DNA from: JBCBGF01 sp039193455
Lineage (GTDB): Bacteria > Pseudomonadota > Alphaproteobacteria > Rhodobacterales > Rhodobacteraceae
DNA length: 64,000 nt
Assembly (NCBI GenBank): GCA_039193455.1
Contig: JBCCWO010000001.1
Span: forward strand, 372,001-436,000
Reading direction: 5' to 3'
Numbering within the stretch: position 1 is the stretch's first letter; every line of letters begins with the position of its first letter. Under the pieces are notes generated by a model. It had not been told where the DNA came from. It did no database searches and saw nothing but the letters and a program-made list of their open reading frames with translations. Below are positions 15,619 through 22,795 of the stretch, piece by piece. The position numbers were made by a program, and so were the translations under genes.

Positions 15619-16194
15619 ATGAGCGCTTGGATCAAGATGATCTCTGATGAAGAGGCCAACCCGGAGCTTGCAAAGATCCTCGATCTCGCACGCACGCCCC
15701 ACGGAACGGTGGACAACGTGATGCGCGTGCACTCGCTGCGCCCGAACACCATGGTGGGGCATGTCACGCTCTATCGCGCCTGCCTGCACGACGACACCAA
15801 CACGATCCCGATGTGGTTTCAGGAGGTGATCAGCTCTTACGTCTCGACGTTGAACAACTGCCCCTACTCCTATGCAAACCATTGGAAAAACGCGGCCCAC
15901 CTGATCGGGGATCCGCCGCGCGCGGCCAAGGTTGAGGCGGCCTTGCAGGCGCGCACCCCCGAATCCGCGTTCGAGGGCGCAGAACTCGCGCTCTTGCGCT
16001 ATGCCGAAAAGCTGACCCTGCATCCCGGCGACATGGACGCGGCGGATGTCGAGGCACTCAAGGCGGCGGGTGTGCCGGACGGAGAGATCCTGGAGGCAAA
16101 CCAGATCATCGGATACTTCAACTACGTCAACAGGTTGCTGAACGGTCTCGGAGTGACCACCGACGGCGACGTGGTGGGGTATTACAAAGACTAG
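15619..16194 (+). CDS. AhpD/carboxymuconolactone decarboxylase-like, peroxidase-related protein
   Basis: 191-residue all-helical protein of the AhpD-like superfamily, recognised by the segment WFQEVISSYVSTLNNCPYSYANH and by the downstream ALLRYAEKLTLHPGDM. In AhpD-type enzymes this segment carries a CxxC redox pair and a histidine; here it reads C81-P-Y-S84 with H88, so the second cysteine is replaced by serine. It may be redox inactive, use a one-cysteine mechanism or have another role. It starts 24 bases after the Rieske gene and ends 6 bases before the MATE gene, so the four genes look co-transcribed. Confidence 0.75.
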   Translation: MSAWIKMISDEEANPELAKILDLARTPHGTVDNVMRVHSLRPNTMVGHVTLYRACLHDDTNTIPMWFQEVISSYVSTLNNCPYSYANHWKNAAHLIGDPPRAAKVEAALQARTPESAFEGAELALLRYAEKLTLHPGDMDAADVEALKAAGVPDGEILEANQIIGYFNYVNRLLNGLGVTTDGDVVGYYKD

Positions 16195-16200
16195 CCCCGA

Positions 16201-17601
16201 ATGTCCCAAGTCACCGCGCCCCGCGAGGCGCCCGCCAAACATGATCTGGTCAACCGCCCGATTGGTCAGGCCCTCCGGCAGCTTGCGATCCCGGCCGCGC
16301 TTGGCATGCTTTTCACGACGATGTTCAACATCGTCGATATCTTCTTTGCCGGACTCTTAGGAACCGACGCACAGGCCGGGCTGTCGCTGGGGTATCAGGG
16401 TTTCGCGGTTCTGATGGCCTTTGGATTTGGCCTGTCGGCGGCGATGGGCGCGCTTGTGGGCCAAGCCGTCGGTGCGGGCGACACGGACAAAGCTCGCACG
16501 CTTGCGGGCCAAGGGCTCGCCTTTGCGGGCTTGATTGGGATCGGCTTGATGCTTTTGGGCTGGGGCGCGGGCCGCTCGGTCATCGCAGCGATCTCAGAGC
16601 CAGGCAGTTACCGCGACGCGGCGATGGTCTACCTCAACATCATGCTGCTGTCGCTGCCGTGCTTTATCATCGCGCACGGCTGTAACGGGATCTTGCAGGC
16701 GCAGGGCGACGCGAAATCCCTGCAACGTGCCTTGCTGATGGCGGCGATCGCCAATGTCGGGCTAAACCCGTTGTTTATCTACGGGATTCCAGGGGTCTGG
16801 GACGGCATGGGGCTGGCTGGCATCGCCACCGCGACGGTCGTCGCCTGGCTGGGCGTCGTGGCCTTTATGGTGTTGCGTGTCTCCGGCGCTGCGGTCAGCG
16901 CGGGCTTGCAGCGAGACGATCTGCGCCCCCGCGCACAAGAGTTTCAATCCATTGCGTCCCAGGCCCTGCCCGCGACCTTCGCCTTCATGATCCTGTTCAT
17001 GTCGGGCCTGATCGTGACCTATGCCCTCAAGTCCTTCGGCGGACATGCGGTCGCGGGCTATGGCATCGCGATCCGTCTGGAACAGATCCTGTTTCTGCCG
17101 CTGCAAGGGCTGACACTTGCCTTGCTGCCGGTGGTGGCCCAAGCCTATGGCGCACAAGAGTTTGCCCGCATGTGGGAGGCATTGCGGTATTGCCTGTGGC
17201 TGGGTGTCTCGATGGCGGTGGCGGCGGCCATTGTGATCTGGACGGTTGGCGGCACGGTGATGCAGCTCTTTACAGCCGATGCCGAAGTGCTGCGTGTCGG
17301 GCTTGCCTATCTGCATATCGACGCTTTTGGCCTGCCCTTCTACACGATGCTCTTTGCCTTCAACTCGATGTTCCAAGCGCTGCAACGCGCGCGGCTCCCA
17401 CTCTGGATCGGGCTCTACCGCCGCGGCGTGGGACTCGCACTGTTCATCTGGCTGTTCATCGGCCCTTGGGGGTTCGATGAAACGGGCATCTGGTACGCCC
17501 ATATCGCCGCCGTGGTGTCCGGCTGGATGCTGGCATCACTGCTGCTCTGGCAACTGTCCCGCAATGTCGCTTTGCCCACCGCAGCCGCGCAACGCGTCTG
17601 A
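16201..17601 (+). CDS. MATE-family multidrug/metabolite efflux transporter
   Basis: 466-residue inner-membrane antiporter with 12 predicted hydrophobic segments in two similar halves. The MATE N-terminal pattern IGQALRQLAIPAALGMLF followed by NIVDIFFAGLLGTDAQAG is clear, as is the second-half repeat (FQSIASQALPATFAFMILFM). MATE proteins use a Na+ or H+ gradient to expel organic cations or metabolites. Its operon partners are the desaturase, Rieske and AhpD-like genes, so it could export a product of that pathway, but this is inference. The gene ends 4 bases before the convergent permease gene. Confidence 0.9.
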   Translation: MSQVTAPREAPAKHDLVNRPIGQALRQLAIPAALGMLFTTMFNIVDIFFAGLLGTDAQAGLSLGYQGFAVLMAFGFGLSAAMGALVGQAVGAGDTDKARTLAGQGLAFAGLIGIGLMLLGWGAGRSVIAAISEPGSYRDAAMVYLNIMLLSLPCFIIAHGCNGILQAQGDAKSLQRALLMAAIANVGLNPLFIYGIPGVWDGMGLAGIATATVVAWLGVVAFMVLRVSGAAVSAGLQRDDLRPRAQEFQSIASQALPATFAFMILFMSGLIVTYALKSFGGHAVAGYGIAIRLEQILFLPLQGLTLALLPVVAQAYGAQEFARMWEALRYCLWLGVSMAVAAAIVIWTVGGTVMQLFTADAEVLRVGLAYLHIDAFGLPFYTMLFAFNSMFQALQRARLPLWIGLYRRGVGLALFIWLFIGPWGFDETGIWYAHIAAVVSGWMLASLLLWQLSRNVALPTAAAQRV

Positions 17602-17605
17602 CACA

Positions 17606-18367
17606 CTAAACCCGCTCGTCCGACCCCATCTTCCGCTCAAGCCAGCGGACACCCGCGCTGATGATCAGGACAAGAACAAGGTATTCGAGGATCAACAGCG
17701 TGTAGATCTCGAGCGGCCTGTACTCGGTCACCACAAGCTCGTTGGCCCGGCGCGTCAGCTCTTGCATCCCGATGACCGAGGCAAAGGCGCTCATCTTGAC
17801 GATGTAGATGAACTGGTTTGCCAGCGGCGGCAGGATACGGCGTATCGCCTGCGGCAGCACGACGTAGCGCATCGTTTGCGTGTACGTCAGGCCAATGGTC
17901 TGAGCCGCCTCTGTTTGCCCCCGGGCAATGGATTGGATGCCGGAACGATAGATCTCGGCCGTAAAGGCACTGTCGGACAGGGCCAGCGTGATGATCGCGC
18001 CCCAGAACGGATCGATGGGGATATTCAACCCCATGGAGCGGAAGACGATGGGCAGGCCGTAGAACACCCAAAACAGCATCGGCAGCAGCGGGATCGAGCG
18101 GATGAACTCAACATAGACCCGGTTGATCAGGCGCAGCCAGCGGTTGCTCGACTGCCCCGGCAGGGCAACGATCAAGCCCAGAACAATCGATATCGCCGCC
18201 GCAATCACCGAGATCAGGATGGTCGACCCCATCCCGGAAATCAGGAACTTGATATTGGTCCATCCCGCCGGTGTCGTAGGGTCGATCACGTACCAGCCCC
18301 AGGTCCCCGAGCCCCCGCAACCGGCCAGAAGCAGTAGGAGCGCGAGGGGCAGGAAGAAACGTTTCAA
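17606..18367 (-). CDS. Polar amino acid ABC transporter permease with lipobox-like N-terminus
   Basis: 253 residues when read from the TTG at 18367, which has an AGGA site 6-9 bases upstream and lies 10 bases after the ATPase stop; no ATG or GTG is better placed. The permease core is normal: SGMGSTILISVIAAAISIVLGLIVAL, YVEFIRSIPLLPMLFWVFYG and the docking loop EAAQTIGLTYTQTMRYVVLPQA. The N-terminus is odd: KRFFLPLALLLLLAGCGGSG looks like a lipoprotein signal with lipobox LAGC. It is the only permease beside one ATPase and one binding protein, so it would form a homodimer. Confidence 0.85.
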   Translation of the reverse strand: MKRFFLPLALLLLLAGCGGSGTWGWYVIDPTTPAGWTNIKFLISGMGSTILISVIAAAISIVLGLIVALPGQSSNRWLRLINRVYVEFIRSIPLLPMLFWVFYGLPIVFRSMGLNIPIDPFWGAIITLALSDSAFTAEIYRSGIQSIARGQTEAAQTIGLTYTQTMRYVVLPQAIRRILPPLANQFIYIVKMSAFASVIGMQELTRRANELVVTEYRPLEIYTLLILEYLVLVLIISAGVRWLERKMGSDERV

Positions 18368-18377
18368 GTTCGACGTC

Positions 18378-19118
18378 CTAGTGCTGGAGGATCTGGCTGA
18401 GGAATTTCTGGCAACGCGCCGTCTCGGGATTGGCAAAGAACGCGTCGGGCGTGCCCTGTTCGACGATCTCGCCCTGATCCATAAAGACCATCTGGTCGGC
18501 GACCTTGCGGGCAAAGCCCATCTCGTGGGTCACCACGATCATCGTCATCCCCTCTTCGGCCAGCTCGACCATCACGTCGAGCACTTCGGAAATCATCTCG
18601 GGGTCGAGCGCGGAGGTCGGCTCATCAAAGAGCAGGACCTTGGGCTCCATGCATAGCGAACGTGCGATTGCGACGCGTTGCTGTTGCCCGCCGGACAACT
18701 GCTTGGGCATCTTGTCGGCCTGATCGGGAATGCGCACGCGCGTCAGGTAGTGGCGTGCCCGTTCCTCCGCCGCCGAGCGGCTGAGACCGCGCGCCTTCAT
18801 CGGGCCAAGCATCAGATTGTTGAGCACGCTCAGATGCGGGAACAGGTTGAACTGCTGGAACACCATCCCGACCTCGCCCTGGATCGACGCGACCGAGCGT
18901 GGATCGTTGGTAAGCTCGTGGCCATAAAGCCGGATCGTCCCGCTTTGGTGCTCCTCAAGTTTGTTGATGCAGCGAACGACCGTGGACTTGCCCGATCCCG
19001 ACGGACCGCAGATCACGACCTTGTCGCCGCTGCCTACCAAGAGCGAGATGTCCTTCAGCGCGTGGAAGTCACCGAACCATTTGTTCACAGCGATCAATTC
19101 GATTGCTGTCTCTGGCAT
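18378..19118 (-). CDS. Polar amino acid ABC transporter ATP-binding protein
   Basis: 246-residue ATPase with Walker A GPSGSGKST, Q-loop VFQQFNLFPHLS, signature LSGGQQQRVAIARSL, Walker B VLLFDEPTSALDPE and THEMGFA. I placed the start at the ATG at 19118, preceded by the strong site GAGGGAAG at 4 bases; upstream residues are not family-like. It is about two-thirds identical by eye to the ATPase at 13385-14128, so the two transport systems belong to the same subfamily and may be diverged paralogues. Transcribed with the permease at 17606-18367, divergent from its binding-protein gene. Confidence 0.93.
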   Translation of the reverse strand: MPETAIELIAVNKWFGDFHALKDISLLVGSGDKVVICGPSGSGKSTVVRCINKLEEHQSGTIRLYGHELTNDPRSVASIQGEVGMVFQQFNLFPHLSVLNNLMLGPMKARGLSRSAAEERARHYLTRVRIPDQADKMPKQLSGGQQQRVAIARSLCMEPKVLLFDEPTSALDPEMISEVLDVMVELAEEGMTMIVVTHEMGFARKVADQMVFMDQGEIVEQGTPDAFFANPETARCQKFLSQILQH

Positions 19119-19155
19119 CACTTCCCTCAATTTGGCTGCGCCATAGCGCGCTGAG

Positions 19156-19172
19156 ATCAAAGCCTATTTGAT
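19156..19172. promoter_or_regulatory. Inverted repeat in the divergent promoter region of an ABC importer
   Basis: ATCAAA-GCCTA-TTTGAT, two perfect 6-base arms, sits roughly midway in the 125-base gap between the ATPase start (minus) and the binding-protein start (plus). The position suits an operator that controls both halves of the importer. No regulator gene lies next to it, and the arms are short enough to arise by chance. Confidence 0.35.
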
Positions 19173-19243
19173 TTATGCCAAGCATCAAGCAAGGATGCAG
19201 TGTCAAACCGATAATCGGGACCACTCAACAGGGGATGAACCGC

Positions 19244-20014
19244 ATGATGAAGCTTTTTAAGGCAGTGGCCGTTGCTGCCGTTGGCCTGACGCTGGCCGGT
19301 ACGGCCAACGCGCAATCGGCACTCAACGAGATCCTGAATTCGGGTGTGCTGAAGGTTGGCACCACGGGTGACTGGAACCCGATGACGGTGCGCGACCCGG
19401 CGACCAATTCGTACCAGGGGTTCGACATCGACATCATGAACGAACTGGCGACCGATCTGGGCGTTGAGGTTGAGTTCGTGCCCACCGACTGGAAAACGCT
19501 CGTCAACGGCGTGGTGGCGGGTCAGTACCACATCACCGGCTCAGCCTCGATCTCGGCGGCCCGGATGAAGGCGGCGGGTTTCTCGGAAAGCTACATCGCG
19601 GTCGAGATATTCCCGTTCACGATGCCCGAAAAGGCGGGCGATTTCTCGGGCTACGACTCGATCAACCAACCCGACGTCACCGTTGCCACCACGCTTGGCA
19701 CCACGTTCGAGGCACTGGTGCGTGAGTGGTTCCCCGATGCCGAGATCAAAGTTGTCGAAGCCCCGGCACGTGGCTATCAGGAAGTGCTGGCCGGTCGCGC
19801 CGATGTCTTTATCACGTCCAACATCGAGGGCTCGACGCTCGAAGAGAAGTTTGGCGTCGTGCGCGTGCCGGACACCGAACCCCGCGCCCCGTCACCCATT
19901 GCGATGCTGTTGCCGCAGGATGATCAGGTTTGGATCAACTACGTGAACAACTGGGTCAAACTCAAGCAAGCCAAGGGCTTTTTCGAAGGCAACAAAGCGA
20001 AGTGGGGCCTTTGA
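19244..20014 (+). CDS. Polar amino acid ABC transporter substrate-binding protein (family 3)
   Basis: Periplasmic binding protein of 256 residues. I chose the ATG at 19244 because AGGGG ends 9 bases before it; the ATG at 19235 directly abuts AGGGG and the one at 19175 is further away. The signal peptide MMKLFKAVAVAAVGLTLAG ends at ANAQ. Family 3 motifs follow: GVLKVGTTGDWNPMTVRD, GFDIDIMNELATDLGVEVEF, ITGSASISAARMKAAGFSESY and a C-terminal WINYVNNWVKLKQAKGFF. The GDWNPM pattern resembles cyclohexadienyl dehydratase-like and amino acid binders; the ligand is unknown. It is divergent from its ATPase and permease and upstream of a creatininase-family gene. Confidence 0.88.
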   Translation: MMKLFKAVAVAAVGLTLAGTANAQSALNEILNSGVLKVGTTGDWNPMTVRDPATNSYQGFDIDIMNELATDLGVEVEFVPTDWKTLVNGVVAGQYHITGSASISAARMKAAGFSESYIAVEIFPFTMPEKAGDFSGYDSINQPDVTVATTLGTTFEALVREWFPDAEIKVVEAPARGYQEVLAGRADVFITSNIEGSTLEEKFGVVRVPDTEPRAPSPIAMLLPQDDQVWINYVNNWVKLKQAKGFFEGNKAKWGL

Positions 20015-20056
20015 GGAACCGCATCGGCCAGGACTGCTCTGTTTACAGTAAGTAAC

Positions 20057-20812
20057 ATGGTGCAGTTAAGTCTGATGACATGGCCAGAGGTGGAGGCGCG
20101 CTTGTCAAAGGGCGCCTCTGTTATTTTGGCCTGCGGCTCAACCGAACAGCACGGGCCCATGGGCCTGATCGGCACCGACACCATCTGCGCAGGCGAAGTG
20201 GCGCTCGCGACCGCCGAGATTTGCGATGCGGTCGTCGCCCCTGCCCTCGCCTACACGCCCGCTCCGTTCAATACGGCGTTCCCCGGCACCGTTTCGATCA
20301 GCGAAGAGCTTTTTGAAGACACCCTACGGCAGGTCTGCACCGGGCTTCTCGACCAGGGCTTCCAGGGTGTGTTTGTCGTCAATGGCCACGGCGCAAACCT
20401 CGCCCCGGCCCGAACCGTCGCTGGCACGCTTCCACCCGGCGCTCTACACATCGTCAGCTGGTGGGATCCCGCCCCGGTTGCGGCCTTGCGCACATCGCTT
20501 TTCGGTGCGTGGGAAGGGATGCATGCCACACCATCCGAAGTGTCGATCACCCAGGCTCTGCACGGCGCCAAGCCCGTGGGGGCAGCCGCTGATCCGCCAA
20601 AGCAGCTGAGCGCAGAGTACATCAAAGCCCACAGTGGCGACCGTCACGGACCGCCGGCGCAGCACAGAGCAGACTTTCCGGACGGACGCGTAGGATCACA
20701 CTCGGCCCTTGCACGGCCAGAGTTCGGAACGCAGTTACTGACGACGGCTGCACAAGAACTTGCCGAAGAGTTTATGCGGTTCTCAGAAGACCGGCGCGCG
20801 GTGGCGCGTTAG
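20057..20812 (+). CDS. Creatininase-family amidohydrolase
   Basis: 251-residue metal-dependent amidohydrolase. Ligands of the creatininase fold are visible: E30 and H32 in GSTEQHGPMG, D41 in IGTDT, H111 in NGHGAN and H156/E161 in HATPSE. The family contains creatinine amidohydrolase, formamidopyrimidine deformylase and mycofactocin-type peptidases, so hydrolysis of a cyclic or linear amide is expected without knowing the substrate. It follows the binding-protein gene by 42 bases and converges on the NicX-like gene with a 4-base overlap, which suggests that the imported compound may be its substrate. Confidence 0.83.
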   Translation: MVQLSLMTWPEVEARLSKGASVILACGSTEQHGPMGLIGTDTICAGEVALATAEICDAVVAPALAYTPAPFNTAFPGTVSISEELFEDTLRQVCTGLLDQGFQGVFVVNGHGANLAPARTVAGTLPPGALHIVSWWDPAPVAALRTSLFGAWEGMHATPSEVSITQALHGAKPVGAAADPPKQLSAEYIKAHSGDRHGPPAQHRADFPDGRVGSHSALARPEFGTQLLTTAAQELAEEFMRFSEDRRAVAR

Positions 20813-21924
20813 GCCTCCTCGGCGAGGCCAATGTTGCGATCAGGTTCGGCAAACACCTTCGCCACGTCAGGATAGGACGCCAGGATGCACCGCCCCTCCT
20901 CCAACCGCTCCAGATGGAAGCGCCCGTGCTCCCAAAGCCGCACCCCATCAACTTCGATGGTCGGATCAAACAGGTTCCACGAAATCTCGCCCGGCGGCTC
21001 GGCGCCGCAGGTATGGAAATGCAGAATGCGCGGGTTCCCAAAGGCCGCGCCGCCCCATCGTTTGTCTTCCTCAAAAAGATCCCAGTAGAACCCACATCCC
21101 GGATGAATACCGGCGTGCCAGGAATGCACAAAGCTACGATCAAGATCAAAGAGCGCAGCCACCCGATCGTAATGCGCCTCGGCCTTGGCCACGTCTTCGG
21201 CGGCGCCTTCAAAACCAGCGAGCCGACCCGCATTCAGGAGCGCGAACACTGGCCCGGCGAAGGACAGCGTATAATCGTCGTAGTAGCTCGCCCCGGTTCC
21301 TGTCAGAAAGCCGCCTAAAGCTACGCGCCCGGAAAAGCCAGCGGCAGGAACCGGAGAAAACACCGACATCGGAAAACGGGTTGAGGTGGTATCCTGGGGC
21401 ACGCTGGCGGCATCGGTCACTGCGCCGCGCACATCCGTTCCAGCCGGGCATGTGATCCTGATCTCGCGCGCCGCGAACAGCCGCGCGTCCACCGCCGCCT
21501 TGGCTTCACAAAACGCGGCATAGTGGGCAGTGCCGAAAGACGACCCTAGAAGCGTTCCGTTGAATGCAAAGCAGACGACGTATTTTGGCCCCGTCGGCAA
21601 TTCGGAAAACCGCAACTGGTCCCCCAGCCGCGACAGAAACACCACCACATCGGTTTCTGCGAGTTGTTTCATGACGGGCTCTGGCAAGCCCGCGTGGGAT
21701 GGTGCGTAACCGACATCAAGCGTGTGCACGTCTGCACCCAGCGCCTCCGCCGCGAGACGAACCTCGTGCAGGACTTCCTCGGTGAAGTAGCCGTAGTGCG
21801 CGGGCTCATAGGCGATCAGCACACGATCCGACGGCGCGACGCCGGCGCAGTTGATCAACAGGTTGCGCGCCCCGGCCTGCGGGTCATGGCGCGCGTCCGC
21901 ACGTGTTGTTGGTCTTACATTCAC
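20809..21924 (-). CDS. M29 aminopeptidase/NicX-superfamily protein of unknown function
   Basis: About 371 residues from the GTG at 21924, which has GGGGA 6 bases upstream; a GTG at 21942 would add six residues. The N-terminal half (ARNLLINCAGVAPSDRVLIA, then LGADVHTLDVGYAPSHAG) and the internal IRITCPAGTDVRGAV, DYTLSFAGPVFALLNAGRLAGFEG and FVHSWHAGIHPGCGFYW follow the order of segments in thermophilic aminopeptidases (M29) and in the iron enzyme NicX (2,5-dihydroxypyridine dioxygenase). The region where NicX has its second histidine/aspartate pair is not clearly conserved, so neither activity can be claimed. It faces the creatininase gene (4-base overlap) and lies downstream of the hut cluster. 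Confidence 0.55.
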   Translation of the reverse strand: MNVRPTTRADARHDPQAGARNLLINCAGVAPSDRVLIAYEPAHYGYFTEEVLHEVRLAAEALGADVHTLDVGYAPSHAGLPEPVMKQLAETDVVVFLSRLGDQLRFSELPTGPKYVVCFAFNGTLLGSSFGTAHYAAFCEAKAAVDARLFAAREIRITCPAGTDVRGAVTDAASVPQDTTSTRFPMSVFSPVPAAGFSGRVALGGFLTGTGASYYDDYTLSFAGPVFALLNAGRLAGFEGAAEDVAKAEAHYDRVAALFDLDRSFVHSWHAGIHPGCGFYWDLFEEDKRWGGAAFGNPRILHFHTCGAEPPGEISWNLFDPTIEVDGVRLWEHGRFHLERLEEGRCILASYPDVAKVFAEPDRNIGLAEEA

Positions 21925-22087
21925 GGGGCATCCCCATCCCACCGTGCGAAAGCCTAGGCGCGCGGACCCCGCGTGGTCAATATTTTGTGAAGTAGGCGCC
22001 CCGACGGGCGGTCACGCGCAGGACTATTGGCCGATTGCGGCGTCAAAGCGCGAAAAAACAGGGCATCGGTGACGCGAAAGGGTCGCC

Positions 22088-22795
22088 TCAGACCTCGTTC
22101 CGCGTGACCAATTGATAGCCCGGCGCGGTAATCGACCGCACCGTCGTAATCGGTGCCGCGTCAATCCACGTCGTCCGTTCGATGACGAAAAGGGCAGTGC
22201 CCAGCGACGTGTCCAGCCGTTCAGCCATCGCGGCATCCGCGGACACCGCGGAGAAGCGCAGATCGACCCGCGTGTAGGGTTTGTTCAAGACAAGCCACTC
22301 GTTGGCGCTTTGCTGGCTCAGATCGACCTTGCGGATCTCGGGTGCCGTTTCCAGACAGATCCAGCGATCCTCCAGAATGTAAGGTCGCCCGTCCGACAGA
22401 TGCAGTGCCTCAACGCGCAGCATGTTGCACGGCTTTGAAAGCTCAAACGCCGCAAGGATTCCGCGCGGTGCTGGTTTCTCTGCCGCGCGGATAAGCCGAT
22501 AGCCATAGCTCGCCCCTTTGTCTTCGACCTCACGTCGCGTGATCGGAATATCCACCGTCGCCCGTGTCACCGGATGCGCCCGCACCCGGGTGCCACCCTT
22601 TCGGCGACGCTCGATCAAACCGCTGTCAGAGAGATCCTGCATCGCGCGCTGCACCGTCGACCGCGCGCAGTTCAACTCTTGGGCGATGTCGGCATCGCGC
22701 GGCAGGCGATCGCCGGGCCCATAGCGCCCTTTCAGGATCGACTCGTGGATCTCTGTGCGCACATCCCGCCAGGACAAACGTTCCGGCGCGCTCAT
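22088..22795 (-). CDS. hutC: HutC, GntR/HutC-family histidine utilisation repressor
   Basis: 235-residue regulator with an N-terminal GntR winged helix (YGPGDRLPRDADIAQELNCARSTVQRAMQDLSDSGLIERRRKGGTRV as a whole region, about residues 25-70) and a C-terminal UTRA effector domain ending SITAPGYQL. HutC proteins repress hut genes and are released by urocanate. The ATG at 22795 overlaps the hutF stop (ATGA), so hutF-hutC form one transcript and the repressor is likely autoregulated. The name rests on domain type and location. Confidence 0.85.
   Translation of the reverse strand: MSAPERLSWRDVRTEIHESILKGRYGPGDRLPRDADIAQELNCARSTVQRAMQDLSDSGLIERRRKGGTRVRAHPVTRATVDIPITRREVEDKGASYGYRLIRAAEKPAPRGILAAFELSKPCNMLRVEALHLSDGRPYILEDRWICLETAPEIRKVDLSQQSANEWLVLNKPYTRVDLRFSAVSADAAMAERLDTSLGTALFVIERTTWIDAAPITTVRSITAPGYQLVTRNEV

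Noticed and set aside
17279..18337. A 352-codon plus-strand frame over the MATE end and permease
   Set aside because: Overlaps two well-supported genes, one in another frame and one in antisense; translation is full of H, D, Q and R.
20809..21924. Calling the protein a 2,5-dihydroxypyridine dioxygenase (NicX)
   Set aside because: Segment order resembles NicX and M29 peptidases, but the second histidine/aspartate ligand region is not clearly conserved and no nicotinate genes are present.
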